A stretch of 45,035 nucleotides of DNA from Anaerolineae bacterium (GTDB taxonomy: Bacteria > Chloroflexota > Anaerolineae > S016-19): contig JALWAP010000026.1 in NCBI GenBank assembly GCA_027016315.1, forward strand, positions 1 to 45,035. The letters are read 5' to 3'. Shown here piece after piece: positions 1 to 8,515 of the stretch (position 1 is its first letter; each line of letters starts with the position of its first letter). Below the pieces are notes generated by a model. The model saw only the letters and a program-made list of their open reading frames with translations. It was not told the origin of the DNA and searched no databases. A program made the translations under genes and the position numbers.

Positions 1-2
1 TC

Positions 3-566
3 ACCAGGGACGATTTGCCCGATGGGGGGGCGCACATTTTCGCACGTACCATAGCCGAGATCAAGCGAATTCAGCCTGGCTGCACCGTGGAGGTGTTGAT
101 TCCCGATTTCAAGGGAGATCCGGACGCCCTGAAGATGGTGATGGACGAGCACCCCGAGGTGCTGAACCACAATGTGGAAACGGTGCCAAGGCTCTACCGT
201 ACCGTGCGGCCGCAGGCAAAATACGAACGTTCTCTAAAGGTGCTGCAAATGGCCCGGGAGATGGACCCCCATGCGCTCACGAAATCCGGCATCATGGTTG
301 GGCTTGGTGAGGAGTGGGACGAGATACTGATGGTTATGGACGACCTGCGGGAGCACGATGTGGACATTCTCACCATAGGCCAGTACCTGCAGCCGAGCCG
401 GTATCACCTGCCGATTTCCAGATACTACACTCCGGAGGAGTTCCAAAAGCTGCATGAAGAAGGCATGAAGCGAGGTTTCCTGTGGGTTGAGTCCGGTCCG
501 TTGGTTCGTTCTTCCTTCCATGCCGGGCAGCAGGTGAGGGAACTGCTGGCTAAGAAGCAGCGGTGA
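3..566 (+). CDS. lipA: Lipoyl synthase, C-terminal part (5' end outside window)
   Basis: Radical-SAM enzyme that inserts two sulfurs into protein-bound octanoyl groups to make lipoyl cofactors. The frame is open to the left window edge and reads [17 protein letters not shown], the conserved mid-region of LipA, so the TTG start offered by the ORF track at 15 is only an internal Leu codon. The C-terminal RSSFHA block is present; its Ser is the known ligand of the auxiliary 4Fe-4S cluster. The N-terminal Cys motifs for that cluster and for the SAM cluster lie outside the window. The following gene begins 84 bases downstream behind its own possible promoter. Identification is firm; only the missing 5' half is unseen. 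Confidence 0.95.
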   Translation, partial: TRDDLPDGGAHIFARTIAEIKRIQPGCTVEVLIPDFKGDPDALKMVMDEHPEVLNHNVETVPRLYRTVRPQAKYERSLKVLQMAREMDPHALTKSGIMVGLGEEWDEILMVMDDLREHDVDILTIGQYLQPSRYHLPISRYYTPEEFQKLHEEGMKRGFLWVESGPLVRSSFHAGQQVRELLAKKQR

Positions 567-588
567 GGGCGTCGACCGGGGATGTAAC

Positions 589-617
589 TTGCATTACGCG
601 CTCACTTGGGGTATTTT
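589..617 (+). promoter_or_regulatory. Possible promoter for the isoprenoid operon
   Basis: TTGCAT, a 17-base spacer and TATTTT lie between lipA and the fni start at 651. Spacing is ideal but the -10 is weak, so this is tentative. Confidence 0.3.
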
Positions 618-650
618 GTCCGTGATCACGTTCGAGGAGAATCAGGTTCG

Positions 651-1679
651 ATGGAAGGGAGACATGAGCGCAGGAAATCCGACCATTTGCGCATAGCGCT
701 GGAAGAGGAGGTCGGATTTCCGAGGCTCACCACCGGCTTCGAGCGGTTCCGCTTCCTCCACCAGGCATTGCCGGAAGTGGACCTCGAGCGGGTGGATTGT
801 TCCACGGAGTTCTTTGGCAAGAAGCTGCGTACTCCGCTCCTCATTTCGTCGATGACGGGCGGTACTTCCGAGGCGGAGACGGTGAACCTGCGGCTTGCCG
901 AGGCCGCACAGGCCACGGGCGTGGCGATGGGACTCGGATCCCAGCGCGCTGCCGTGGAGGACGCTTCCCTGGAGTATACCTACCGCGTGCGTCGGGTGGC
1001 GCCGGATATCCTGCTGATGGCGAACTTGGGGGCTGTGCAGCTGAATTACGGTTATGGGGTCGACCAAGCCCGTCGCGCCGTTGAGATGGTAGAGGCCGAC
1101 GCTTTGATTTTGCACCTGAACCCGTTGCAGGAGGCGTTGCAGCCCGATGGGGATTGGAACTGGTCTGGTGTGCTGTCCAGGATCGAGGAAATATGTCGCG
1201 CTCTCGATGTCCCGGTCGTGGTGAAGGAAGTGGGCTGGGGCATTTCGGGGAAGGTGGCAAAATGGCTGGCCGACGCGGGGGTGTCGGCGATCGATGTGGC
1301 TGGAGCGGGTGGAACTTCCTGGAGTCAGGTCGAAAGATTCCGTGCTCCGGACGAGCGCTGGGAGCGGCTTGCCGCTTCGTTCGAAGATTGGGGCATCCCG
1401 ACGGCGGAATCGCTGCTGATGGTTCGAGAAGCGGCTCCTGGCGTGCCGGTGATCGCCAGCGGTGGCATCAGGAACGGGATCGACGTGGCGAAGGCTTTGG
1501 CGCTTGGCGCTTCGCTGGCCGGGATGGCGTCGCCGTTTCTGAAGGCGGCTTCGGTTTCGTCCCAGGCTGTGGTCGAGGAGATCGAGCTGATATCGAAACA
1601 GTTGCAGGTGGCGTGTTTTGCTTCCGGCGCAAAGGATGTCGAGGCGCTCAGGGAGCCGGGAAGGCTGTACCGGGTGTGA
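651..1679 (+). CDS. fni: Type 2 isopentenyl-diphosphate delta-isomerase (FMN-dependent)
   Basis: Interconverts isopentenyl and dimethylallyl diphosphate using reduced FMN, supplying the primer for isoprenoid chains. Seen in the 342-residue product: [10 protein letters not shown] near the N-terminus, MTGG, GSQRAA, the family-specific [14 protein letters not shown] block with the Mg/substrate-binding Gln and Glu, [10 protein letters not shown], and the [19 protein letters not shown] phosphate-binding segment. The start at 651 is preferred over the upstream TTG at 606 because a GAGGAGA ribosome site lies 10 bases before it and the product then has normal family length. It is followed after 13 bases by a prenyltransferase, so the two enzymes form an IPP-to-prenyl-diphosphate unit. 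Confidence 0.95.
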   Translation: MEGRHERRKSDHLRIALEEEVGFPRLTTGFERFRFLHQALPEVDLERVDCSTEFFGKKLRTPLLISSMTGGTSEAETVNLRLAEAAQATGVAMGLGSQRAAVEDASLEYTYRVRRVAPDILLMANLGAVQLNYGYGVDQARRAVEMVEADALILHLNPLQEALQPDGDWNWSGVLSRIEEICRALDVPVVVKEVGWGISGKVAKWLADAGVSAIDVAGAGGTSWSQVERFRAPDERWERLAASFEDWGIPTAESLLMVREAAPGVPVIASGGIRNGIDVAKALALGASLAGMASPFLKAASVSSQAVVEEIELISKQLQVACFASGAKDVEALREPGRLYRV

Positions 1680-1692
1680 TCGGAGAAGCGGA

Positions 1693-2730
1693 ATGGGGCT
1701 AAACGAGCGGTTCGAAAAATACATCCCGATGGTGGAATCGGAGATCAGGGCGGTTTTCGGGGACGTGCCTCCGGAGCTATCCGAGTTCTATGGGATGATG
1801 GAGTATCACCTTGGCTGGCGTGACAGGAATCTGAACCCGGCCAGGGGAAATTCCGGCAAGCGGGTGCGCCCTGTGATACTCCTCACCGTAGCGGAAGCCG
1901 TTGGGGGAGATGCGCAGGATGCTCTCCCGGGGGCGGCCGCTGTCGAACTTTTGCACAATTTCTCTTTGATTCACGACGACATCGAGGATAACAGCCCGAC
2001 CAGACGCCATCGGCCGACCGTCTGGGCTGTCTGGGGTGTGCCGCAAGCGATAAACACCGGTGACGGGATGTATTCCCTCGCTTACAGGGCTTTGTTGAGG
2101 CTCCAGGGAACGGGCGTTCCGGGAGATCGAATACTGCGGGCGATCACCCGGTTCAACGAAACCTGCATCGAGCTGACGGAAGGTCAGTTCCTCGACATGA
2201 GCTTCGAGGAACGAATGTACGTCACCACGGAGGATTACCTGAGGATGGTCGAGGGGAAGACCGCCGCGTTGCTCTCCACGTCCGCATTCCTTGGGGCTTT
2301 GCTCGGCGGTGCCGATGACGAGGTAACCGCCAGATACGCCACCTTCGGGAAGCAACTGGGGATCGCGTTCCAGATAGAAGATGACATCCTCGGTATCTGG
2401 GGCGACGAGGAGAAAACAGGGAAGCCGGCCGCAAGCGACGTCCTCGAAAAGAAGAAAACGCTGCCGATCATTTTTGGCTTGATGAAGGAGTTTGGTGACA
2501 GCGACGATAAGCCACTCACCCGGATTTTCGGGAAAGAGAAAATTACGCCGCAGGAAGCGAAAGAGGCGGCCAGGATTTTGGACGAGTACGGGGCGCGTGC
2601 GTATGCCAACACGCTGGCCGCCGAAGCCCACCAGCTCGCAATGACGGCGTTGGAGAACACAGGCGTTCGAGGTGAGGCGCAGGACGACTTGCGTGCCCTT
2701 GCCGAGAAGCTCTTGGGGAGGGAGTCGTGA
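1693..2730 (+). CDS. Polyprenyl diphosphate synthase (trans-isoprenyl transferase)
   Basis: Condenses IPP with allylic diphosphates to make longer prenyl diphosphates. The 345-residue product shows the first Asp-rich motif (LIHDDIED followed by RRHRPTVW), GDGMYSLAYRALL, the helix with EGQFLDM, and the second Asp-rich region QIEDDILGIWGD, plus GKRVRP near residue 60 for IPP binding. The second motif is DDxxG-like rather than a full DDxxD, as is common in bacterial enzymes. Chain length (C15, C20 or longer) cannot be told by eye. Start 1693 has GGAG upstream and removes a 25-residue tail that only reads through fni. Its stop overlaps the GTG start of the next gene. Confidence 0.9.
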   Translation: MGLNERFEKYIPMVESEIRAVFGDVPPELSEFYGMMEYHLGWRDRNLNPARGNSGKRVRPVILLTVAEAVGGDAQDALPGAAAVELLHNFSLIHDDIEDNSPTRRHRPTVWAVWGVPQAINTGDGMYSLAYRALLRLQGTGVPGDRILRAITRFNETCIELTEGQFLDMSFEERMYVTTEDYLRMVEGKTAALLSTSAFLGALLGGADDEVTARYATFGKQLGIAFQIEDDILGIWGDEEKTGKPAASDVLEKKKTLPIIFGLMKEFGDSDDKPLTRIFGKEKITPQEAKEAARILDEYGARAYANTLAAEAHQLAMTALENTGVRGEAQDDLRALAEKLLGRES

Positions 2731-3623
2731 AGGCACCTTTGGACATTCGCCGGGATTCCGTCGGGAAAGTTGTGTTGTGGCTTCTCGCGGCGTGGTATCC
2801 GGTCGCGGCCCTGGCGATCCCAGCGAGGCATCAAGATATTGCCACCCTTGTAGCCGTCGCCGTGGCTTTGGTGGTGCTTCTCGTTAACGCTATGGCTGAT
2901 TTCGACCTGTGGGGTGTTTCCTCGTGGGGGTTCTTCCTCGGAAGCTGGGTTTCCGGGTTGTGGGCATTGGGTGGTTTCGTCAGGTTGTCGAGTTGGGCTG
3001 TCTATTTTTACCTGGCGGTGCTGGGACTTTCGTTGCCGGTTCTTTTGTGGCAAATGTGGACGATGCGGAAGTCGATCCCCGTCGATTCTTGGGTGGTTCT
3101 GGTGTTGTTTCTGGGGGCGGTTGCTGCCAGCGAATTGGCGATGGTGCCTGCAAAGGTCATCGGGCGTGAGGCTCTGCTTGGGATGCTCTTCTTCGCGAGC
3201 CTGGAGATGTTCGCTGTGACTGCCGGGATGCTCCACGCGGCATCGTGGGGAGCACGGTCTGTAGCCGTTGCTGCCATGGCGGAATTCCTGGTCGCAGTGA
3301 TGCTTCTCGAGCCGGACTACGCTTTGTTCAAGCCGATGGCGAACACCGCGATGTTTGCCATCGAGGCTGTCCCCATCCTGCTGATCCCGGCGATAGCGTA
3401 CTTTTGCCGCTCGGATCAGCGGGCTGCGTGGCTTTCGTGGGCTGTGACTGTGTTGGGAATTGCTGCCGCAGTGGGTTTCGGCGTGGCAAACAAAGGCACC
3501 GATTTCGATACCGTGGAGCGCCTGGTGCTGGTAGCCCTTCCGTGCGTCCTGGCCGCGCTGCTGGCGGTGCGAATCTACCCCGCGCTGCCGAAGAAGGAAG
3601 AGCCGTCGCACACTGTTGGGTGA
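2727..3623 (+). CDS. Polytopic membrane protein of unknown function
   Basis: Not recognised. The 298-residue product is almost entirely hydrophobic, with about eight or nine predicted membrane helices separated by short charged loops (for example MRKSIPVDS and CRSDQRAAW), and a polar tail ending PKKEEPSHTVG. The GTG start overlaps the TGA of the prenyl synthase gene (GTGA) and has GGGAGGGAG just upstream, so it is translationally coupled to that gene. By position it may act on a prenyl product, for instance as a prenyltransferase, carotenoid/quinone-related enzyme or transporter, but no Asp-rich motif of the UbiA type (NDxxD) is visible and this stays a guess. Confidence 0.75.
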   Translation: MKAPLDIRRDSVGKVVLWLLAAWYPVAALAIPARHQDIATLVAVAVALVVLLVNAMADFDLWGVSSWGFFLGSWVSGLWALGGFVRLSSWAVYFYLAVLGLSLPVLLWQMWTMRKSIPVDSWVVLVLFLGAVAASELAMVPAKVIGREALLGMLFFASLEMFAVTAGMLHAASWGARSVAVAAMAEFLVAVMLLEPDYALFKPMANTAMFAIEAVPILLIPAIAYFCRSDQRAAWLSWAVTVLGIAAAVGFGVANKGTDFDTVERLVLVALPCVLAALLAVRIYPALPKKEEPSHTVG

Positions 3624-3692
3624 GGCTGTTCTGCGTCCGTACCCGTGTCGGGAGCACAATTCGCCCCGCGTTTTTCCGAAGTTCTACGAGCC

Positions 3693-5444
3693 ATGAAGTG
3701 CAACAATCTGTGTACATTCGTTTTCGCGTTCTTGCTGGCGCTGGCGGCGCTTTTCCCGGGCGCGGGTAAAGCGTGCGCCGATGGAATCACCATCAGAATC
3801 CTCCACACATCCGACACCCACAGTCATTTCGAACCGACGGCTGATCATCTGGGCGGCGTGGCGCGGAGGCGTGAGCTGGTCAGAGAGATCCGCAGGCAGG
3901 GCGGTAACGTCCTGCTGGTGGATGCCGGAGACGTGTTCCGCGGCACGCTCTATTTCTTCGAATACCGGGGTGAGGCCTGCGCGTGGGTGATGAACCGGAT
4001 TGGCTATGACGCCATGGCGGTCGGAGAACACGAGTTCGACCTGGGCGATTCGGCGCTGGCGCAGTTCGCCGGAGAGGCCAGATTCCCGTTGCTGGCAGCG
4101 AACCTGGGTGTTCCGGCTTCGTCTCCTCTTTCCGGCAAAGTGCTTCCTTACGTCGTGAAGGAATTCGGGGGTCAGAAAGTCGGGATTTTCGGTCTTATCA
4201 CGCCGGACGTAATGCGGGCGAACCGGCTTCCGGGGTTTTCCGTCGGCGATCCGGTAGCCGCGGCAAATCAAACTGTCGCCGGGCTCAGATCGCAGGGGGT
4301 GAACAAAGTCGTATTGCTCTCCCATCTCGGATACGAGCGCGACAAAGCGCTTGCCGCCTCCGTTCAGGGGATCGATGTGATAGTGGGCGGGCATTCACAC
4401 ACGTTGCTGGGAAATTTGCCGGGCTCCGCAGGCCCGTATCCGACGGTGGTTCGGTCGCCTTCCGGAGATCAGGTGCTGGTGGTGGCGTCCGGCAAATGGG
4501 GAGAGTACCTGGGCGATCTCTCGGTTACGTTCGACGATGCGGGGAGGGTCTCGGCTTATTCTGGCGGCCTGTACCCCCTCGATTCCGGCGTCCGGCACGA
4601 TCGTGAGATGTCTGGGATGGTCAAGCGGTTCAAAGCGCCGATCGCCGGGTTCGAGCACACCAGCATCGGGGTTTCGAGCGAGATGCTCGACGGGAGCTAC
4701 TATCGTATCCGGAAGCACGAGACGAACCTGGGGGATGTGATAGCCGATGCCATGAGGTGGAAGATGGCGTCGGACGGCGTGCAGGTGGCATTGATCAACT
4801 CCGGCGCCGTGCGCGCAAGCATCCAGGCCGGGGACGTGTTCCCGTGGCAGGTGCTTTCGGCGCTTCCGTACGGCGACGAGATCGTGGACATGAACCTGAC
4901 CGGCACTCAGCTCCTGGAAGCGCTGGAGATCGGCGTTGGGCAGAGCGGATACGGTTCTGCGGCGCGGTTTCTGGTTCGCGCTGGCAGCGGAGCTGGCGTG
5001 CATGGGCTTGCCCGGCTTCTATACGCTCCGAGTGGCCGGTTTCCCCAGGTCAGCGGTTTGAGGTTCTGGTGGAACCCGCGGCAGCCTTCGGGAGCGCGGA
5101 TCGTGGATGTTCAGGTCTGGAATGGAACCAGGTACGAACCGATCGATCCGGCTGCCACGTACAGGGTCGCTGTGAACAGTTACATCGCGCAAGGAAACGA
5201 TGGATATTCGGTTCTCACGCGCGGGACGGATGTCTATCACACAGAAATCCCGATGACGGATGCCGTGATCGAATACGTTCGGTCGCAGGGGAATTTGCGC
5301 GTGGAAATGGGTAGGATATACTCCACATACGGAACCACCAGCATCCCGGAGGCGTCTACAAAATGGATGGTAATCGCAGGCCTCCTCGTGATCCTGGTGT
5401 ACTCGATGGTGTGGGGTTTTAGGAAATGGAGGAAAGCAAGGTGA
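3693..5444 (+). CDS. Surface-anchored 5'-nucleotidase / 2',3'-cyclic phosphodiesterase family protein
   Basis: UshA/NT5E-type metallophosphoesterase that hydrolyses extracellular nucleotides. Seen in 583 residues: a signal peptide (hydrophobic stretch ending GKACADG), metallophosphatase motifs HTSDTHSHFEP, DAGD, GEHEFD, LLSHLGYERD and GGHSHT in the first half, then the substrate-binding C-terminal domain with NSGAVRASI and NDGYSVL. A last hydrophobic helix followed by RKWRKAR should tie the enzyme to the membrane. The usual GNHEFD reads GEHEFD here. Start 3693 is chosen because it places the signal peptide at the N-terminus; the ORF-track start at 3645 adds 16 polar residues. The 3' end overlaps the DUF167 gene. 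Confidence 0.9.
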   Translation: MKCNNLCTFVFAFLLALAALFPGAGKACADGITIRILHTSDTHSHFEPTADHLGGVARRRELVREIRRQGGNVLLVDAGDVFRGTLYFFEYRGEACAWVMNRIGYDAMAVGEHEFDLGDSALAQFAGEARFPLLAANLGVPASSPLSGKVLPYVVKEFGGQKVGIFGLITPDVMRANRLPGFSVGDPVAAANQTVAGLRSQGVNKVVLLSHLGYERDKALAASVQGIDVIVGGHSHTLLGNLPGSAGPYPTVVRSPSGDQVLVVASGKWGEYLGDLSVTFDDAGRVSAYSGGLYPLDSGVRHDREMSGMVKRFKAPIAGFEHTSIGVSSEMLDGSYYRIRKHETNLGDVIADAMRWKMASDGVQVALINSGAVRASIQAGDVFPWQVLSALPYGDEIVDMNLTGTQLLEALEIGVGQSGYGSAARFLVRAGSGAGVHGLARLLYAPSGRFPQVSGLRFWWNPRQPSGARIVDVQVWNGTRYEPIDPAATYRVAVNSYIAQGNDGYSVLTRGTDVYHTEIPMTDAVIEYVRSQGNLRVEMGRIYSTYGTTSIPEASTKWMVIAGLLVILVYSMVWGFRKWRKAR

Positions 5445-5737
5445 GCATCCGTGCCGTGGAAGGCGGGGTCGTGGTTTCGGTTCACGTGATCCCGAGATCG
5501 AGAAAGGAAGGGCTTGCAGGCTTCCACGGAGATGCAGTCAAGCTGAAGGTGAGTGCCCCGCCGGTGGAGGGAGCAGCCAACAAAGCCGTGGTCAGGTTCT
5601 TTGCAAAGCTTTTCGGCGTTCCGAAGGGCGATGTGGAAATTCTGAGGGGTGCAACCGGAAGGGAAAAGCAAGTGTTCGTCCGCGGAGTGAAGCTGGAGGA
5701 GGCCGAAGAGATTCTGACCAGAGCTTCAGGAGGCTGA
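5441..5737 (+). CDS. DUF167 / YggU family protein
   Basis: Small conserved soluble protein of unknown biochemical role (98 residues). The family core is clear: VHVIPRSRKEGLAG, LKVSAPPVEGAANKAVVRFFAKLFGV and VEILRGATGREKQVFV. The ORF track starts at ATG 5426, but a GGAGG at 5428-5433 sits 7-8 bases before GTG 5441, whose last bases overlap the TGA of the nucleotidase gene (GTGA, as at 2727). I therefore favour GTG 5441 as the real start. A lipoprotein gene begins one base after its stop, so the three genes are probably co-transcribed. Confidence 0.88.
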   Translation: MSIRAVEGGVVVSVHVIPRSRKEGLAGFHGDAVKLKVSAPPVEGAANKAVVRFFAKLFGVPKGDVEILRGATGREKQVFVRGVKLEEAEEILTRASGG

Positions 5738-5738
5738 T

Positions 5739-6098
5739 ATGTCGAGGAAAATAGCGGTAGGCATCCTTTTGATCGTGCTGGTTGCGCTCAGCGGATGCGG
5801 CGGTTCGAAGCCAGCGTCCCACGTGGCTTCGGCGAAGGAGGGGCTTACGGTGAAGGAGACTTCGCTGGTCGAAAAGGCCAGGAAAGACCTGGCCAAGCGG
5901 TTGGGCATTTCAGAGGAAAAGATTTCGTTGAAATCCATCGAGTCGGTGGAGTGGCCTGACACAAGCCTCGGCTGCCCGGAAGAGGGAAAGATGTATGCCC
6001 AGGTGGTTCTGCCGGGGTACAAGATCGTGCTGGAGGCAAACGGCAAGTCATACGAATATCACGCTGGCGGAAACGACCTGGTTTTCTGCCAGAAGTGA
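5739..6098 (+). CDS. Small lipoprotein, function unknown
   Basis: A 119-residue protein with an N-terminal hydrophobic segment and lipobox LSGC, so residue 20 should be the lipidated Cys. The mature part has a charged helical stretch (KARKDLAKRLGISEEKISLKS) followed by a compact block with WPDTSLGCPEEG, YAQVVLPGYKI and a final FC. The two mature Cys residues could form a disulfide. I recall similar W-D-SLGCP blocks in Chloroflexota and cyanobacterial secreted proteins but know no function. GGAGG lies 6-10 bases before the ATG, and the gene follows DUF167 by one base. Confidence 0.85.
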   Translation: MSRKIAVGILLIVLVALSGCGGSKPASHVASAKEGLTVKETSLVEKARKDLAKRLGISEEKISLKSIESVEWPDTSLGCPEEGKMYAQVVLPGYKIVLEANGKSYEYHAGGNDLVFCQK

Positions 6099-6102
6099 AC
6101 TC

Positions 6103-6129
6103 TGGGGCGGGGACGCAGACTTCGCCCCA
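6103..6129 (+). terminator. Stem-loop after the lipoprotein gene
   Basis: TGGGGCG pairs perfectly with CGCCCCA across a 13-base loop, starting five bases after the stop codon. There is no T-run, so termination strength is uncertain. Confidence 0.45.
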
Positions 6130-6135
6130 CCGGAT

Positions 6136-6164
6136 TTGCTCTACGCTGCCCTCGTTGCTATAAT
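6136..6164 (+). promoter_or_regulatory. tRNA-Pro promoter
   Basis: TTGCTC, 17-base spacer, TATAAT with an extended TGC before the -10. The tRNA starts 13 bases after the -10 hexamer, which fits a very short 5' leader. Confidence 0.8.
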
Positions 6165-6176
6165 TTTCAGTGACAT

Positions 6177-6250
6177 CGGGGCGTAGCGCAGTCCGGTAGC
6201 GCACTTGAATGGGGTTCAAGTGGTCGGAGGTTCAAATCCTCTCGCCCCGA
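6177..6250 (+). tRNA. tRNA-Pro, anticodon GGG
   Basis: A complete cloverleaf can be drawn by hand. The acceptor stem CGGGGCG/CGCCCCG has seven pairs, the D stem is GCGC/GCGC, the anticodon stem CTTGA/TCAAG encloses the seven-base loop ATGGGGT, and the T stem GGAGG/CCTCT carries loop TTCAAAT. Bases 34-36 of the loop are GGG (6211-6213), reading proline codons CCC and CCU. The discriminator is A at 6250 and the 3' CCA is not encoded (next bases CAC), so it must be added after transcription. Confidence 0.95.
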
Positions 6251-6258
6251 CACTAAAG

Positions 6259-6294
6259 AAGCCGATGGCTCCACATGAAGGCCATCGGCTTTCT
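6259..6294 (+). terminator. Terminator of tRNA-Pro
   Basis: AAGCCGATGGC pairs with GCCATCGGCTT over an 11-base loop and is followed by TTCTC. It starts nine bases after the tRNA and separates it from the kinase gene. Confidence 0.8.
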
Positions 6295-6347
6295 CATAGG
6301 CGCAGGCTCTGGGGCCTGCCGATGACGGAGAATGCTGGACGACTGCC

Positions 6348-7853
6348 ATGGGAAGAAAGTCGGAGAAAGTAGAAGTCAACTGGTCTCCGTGCCGGAAGCT
6401 GGATCAGGAGATCCGGGATTTTCTCAAGTATGTGGTTGCCGGGCTCAGGGTTACCACCGACGTGAGCCGTTCCGACATTCTCCTCTATTGCAAGTACCAC
6501 AACTCTCTGGTCGTGTTTGCCCAGGCGATGCCCAATTCCATGGCTCCCCTTTTCCGGGATTTCATCGTAGGGCGCATGGTTTCTCCAAAAGAGGAGCCGA
6601 AGATATGGGAGGCGGTGACGGAAGGGAAGAGCGGCGTGCGACAACTCGAGATACTTCCCGGAACGGCGCCGGTCTACCAGCAGGCAGTTCCTTTGAAGTA
6701 CAAAGGGAAGCACATCCCGGTGGCAGCCGCCATCTACACCAACCTCATCGAGCACGAAAGACAGCGTCACAGGAGCCCCGTTTTCCAGAAAGCCGTGAGA
6801 TGCTTGCAGAGGATGTGCTGTTCCGGGGAGTTGCGCACATGTGGGGAGCTGACCCCATTCACGGAGTGGGATGGCATCCTGTACGTGAACAGCAAACTAA
6901 CGATCAAATACATGAGCGGCGTGGCTATGAACCATTACAGGCGCATCGGCCTGCTGGGGGAATTGGTGGGCCATCGCCTGGTGGAGACCGGAACCAGGGA
7001 TGCCGAGTTGGTGAAGGCCGCTCTATCTGCGGGTAGATGCCTGGAGTACGAGGGGGAAGAAAGCGGTCGGTTGTGGGTGCGCAAGATCGTGCCGATGAAG
7101 TGCCCCGAAATGTTATCCATCTTCAAGAGGATGGAGGCGGGTAGGGAAAGCAGGGGATTCAACGGCGCGTTGATCCTCGTTCACGACGCAACGGAAGAAA
7201 AGCTGAAGGAGAGGGAGATCCAGGTCAAGAACGCCATGATCCAGGAGATCCATCACCGCGTGAAGAACAACCTCCAGACCGTGGCGTCCCTTTTGAGGAT
7301 GCAGCAGAGGCGAGCTCAGAGCCCGGAAACGAAAGAAGCCCTCCAGGAGGCGATAAGCCGCATCCTGAGCATCTCTGCCATCCACGAATATCTTTCCCAT
7401 AGCAGCGGCAGGACCATCAACATCAAGGATGTTCTGAAAAGGATCGTTGGGCAGACCAAGGAGCTCTTGTCCGGGGAGATGCCGATCAAGATATATTTCG
7501 ACGGCGCGGATGTGTACCTGCCTCCCCAGCATACGACGGCCTGTGCCCTCATCGTCAACGAATTGCTCCAGAACGCCATCGAGCATGGGCAGGCTGGAGT
7601 TCCCAAGCCTGGCGAAATAATGGTAGAATTGGAAGACCTTGGCGACGAAGTGCGCATACAGGTGAGGGACAACGGGGTCGGGCTGCCGCCGAATTTCGAT
7701 CCGAGCAAGGTGTCCAGTCTTGGGCTTCAGATCGTAAATTCTCTGACGCAGAACGAACTCAGCGGCACCTTCCGGTTGAGGCGGGAGGGTGACTACACCG
7801 TAGCGGAAATTCGCTTCCCGAAAGCGATTGCAAAGGAGAGAGAAAATGGGTAA
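6348..7853 (+). CDS. PdtaS-like sensor histidine kinase (HisKA_2 type)
   Basis: Cytosolic sensor kinase that should phosphorylate the ANTAR regulator encoded next to it. In 501 residues I see no membrane helix. The N-terminal ~150 residues resemble the GAF-like H_kinase_N domain of PdtaS. A PAS-like region follows (about 175-290), then the HisKA_2 dimerisation domain with [20 protein letters not shown], giving phospho-acceptor His near residue 302, and a HATPase domain with [11 protein letters not shown] (N box) and DNGVGLP (G1). The pairing of this kinase class with ANTAR proteins is well known in Actinobacteria and Firmicutes. The regulator start lies inside the last codons (8-base overlap), implying coupled translation. 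The signal is unknown; Cys residues at [15 protein letters not shown] could bind metal or sense redox, which is speculation. Confidence 0.92.
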   Translation: MGRKSEKVEVNWSPCRKLDQEIRDFLKYVVAGLRVTTDVSRSDILLYCKYHNSLVVFAQAMPNSMAPLFRDFIVGRMVSPKEEPKIWEAVTEGKSGVRQLEILPGTAPVYQQAVPLKYKGKHIPVAAAIYTNLIEHERQRHRSPVFQKAVRCLQRMCCSGELRTCGELTPFTEWDGILYVNSKLTIKYMSGVAMNHYRRIGLLGELVGHRLVETGTRDAELVKAALSAGRCLEYEGEESGRLWVRKIVPMKCPEMLSIFKRMEAGRESRGFNGALILVHDATEEKLKEREIQVKNAMIQEIHHRVKNNLQTVASLLRMQQRRAQSPETKEALQEAISRILSISAIHEYLSHSSGRTINIKDVLKRIVGQTKELLSGEMPIKIYFDGADVYLPPQHTTACALIVNELLQNAIEHGQAGVPKPGEIMVELEDLGDEVRIQVRDNGVGLPPNFDPSKVSSLGLQIVNSLTQNELSGTFRLRREGDYTVAEIRFPKAIAKERENG

Positions 7854-8454
7854 GAAGAGGATCGTAATCGCCGACGACGAAACTCTGATCTTGATGGATT
7901 TGAAGGAGATGCTTACCAACCTTGGCTACCTGGTGGTAGGGGAGGCGCGGGACGCGAAGAGTGCCGTCAACCTTGCCCGTGAGCTTCGCCCTGACCTGGT
8001 GATCCTGGACATAAAATTCGAGGGGCAGGATTTCGATGGTATCGATGCCGCGAAAGTGCTGACCGAAGAAAGGATCGCTCCAGTGCTCCTTCTGAGCGCT
8101 TACAGCCAGCAAGACCTGGTGCAACGAGCGTTGGAAGCCGGTGTTGGCGGATATCTGGTGAAGCCGTTCCGTGAAAGCGATCTTCCTCCAGCAATCGAGG
8201 TTGCCATTTCCCGTTTCGAGGAGTTCATGGCGCTCAAGAAAGAGGTCGGCAACCTGAAGCTGGCTTTGGAAACCAGGAAGCTCGTGGACAGGGCTAAGGG
8301 CATCCTGATGGATCAGTACAAAATGACCGAGGCCGAGGCGTTCAGGAAGATACAGAAAATGAGCATGGACACCAGAAAGCCGATGAAGGAAGTCGCGGAA
8401 GCGATAATCATCGCCTACGAAGCTGCCAAGGGAGCCTCGAAGGAAGAGGAGTGA
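7846..8454 (+). CDS. PdtaR-like response regulator with ANTAR RNA-binding domain
   Basis: Receiver plus ANTAR protein (202 residues) expected to act on RNA, preventing transcription termination in target leaders when phosphorylated. Receiver: acidic pair in IVIADDETLI, phospho-acceptor Asp near residue 55 in VILDIKFEG, the Ser of LLLSAYS, and Lys in YLVKPF. The coiled coil and ANTAR three-helix domain occupy about 130-195 (LVDRAKGILMDQYKMTEAEAF and a following MSMDTRKPMKEVAEAI). Start 7846 is chosen because AAGGAGAG precedes it and [11 protein letters not shown] is the usual receiver start; the ORF-track ATG at 7828 lies inside the kinase gene. Its RNA targets are probably elsewhere; no dual-hexaloop ANTAR motif was found by eye here. 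Confidence 0.93.
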   Translation: MGKKRIVIADDETLILMDLKEMLTNLGYLVVGEARDAKSAVNLARELRPDLVILDIKFEGQDFDGIDAAKVLTEERIAPVLLLSAYSQQDLVQRALEAGVGGYLVKPFRESDLPPAIEVAISRFEEFMALKKEVGNLKLALETRKLVDRAKGILMDQYKMTEAEAFRKIQKMSMDTRKPMKEVAEAIIIAYEAAKGASKEEE

Positions 8455-8462
8455 GCAAAAGA

Positions 8463-8498
8463 AAAGGGCGCAAGCATGAAGCTGCGCCCCCATCTTTT
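8463..8498. terminator. Bidirectional terminator between convergent genes
   Basis: GGGCGCA and TGCGCCC form the stem. The plus strand continues into CCATCTTTTG; on the minus strand the stem is followed by TTTTCTTTTG. It serves both the ANTAR gene and the minus-strand membrane-protein gene. Confidence 0.85.
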
Positions 8499-8515
8499 GC
8501 AGAAATGTTGCGGAG

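Noticed and set aside
642-1724. 360-residue minus-strand ORF opposite fni
   Set aside because: Shadow frame; fni on the plus strand has all family motifs.
6291-6347. GCAGGC-TCTGGG-GCCTGC hairpin before the kinase gene as an ANTAR target
   Set aside because: The six-base loop has G at position 4 but T rather than A at position 1, and there is no second hairpin.
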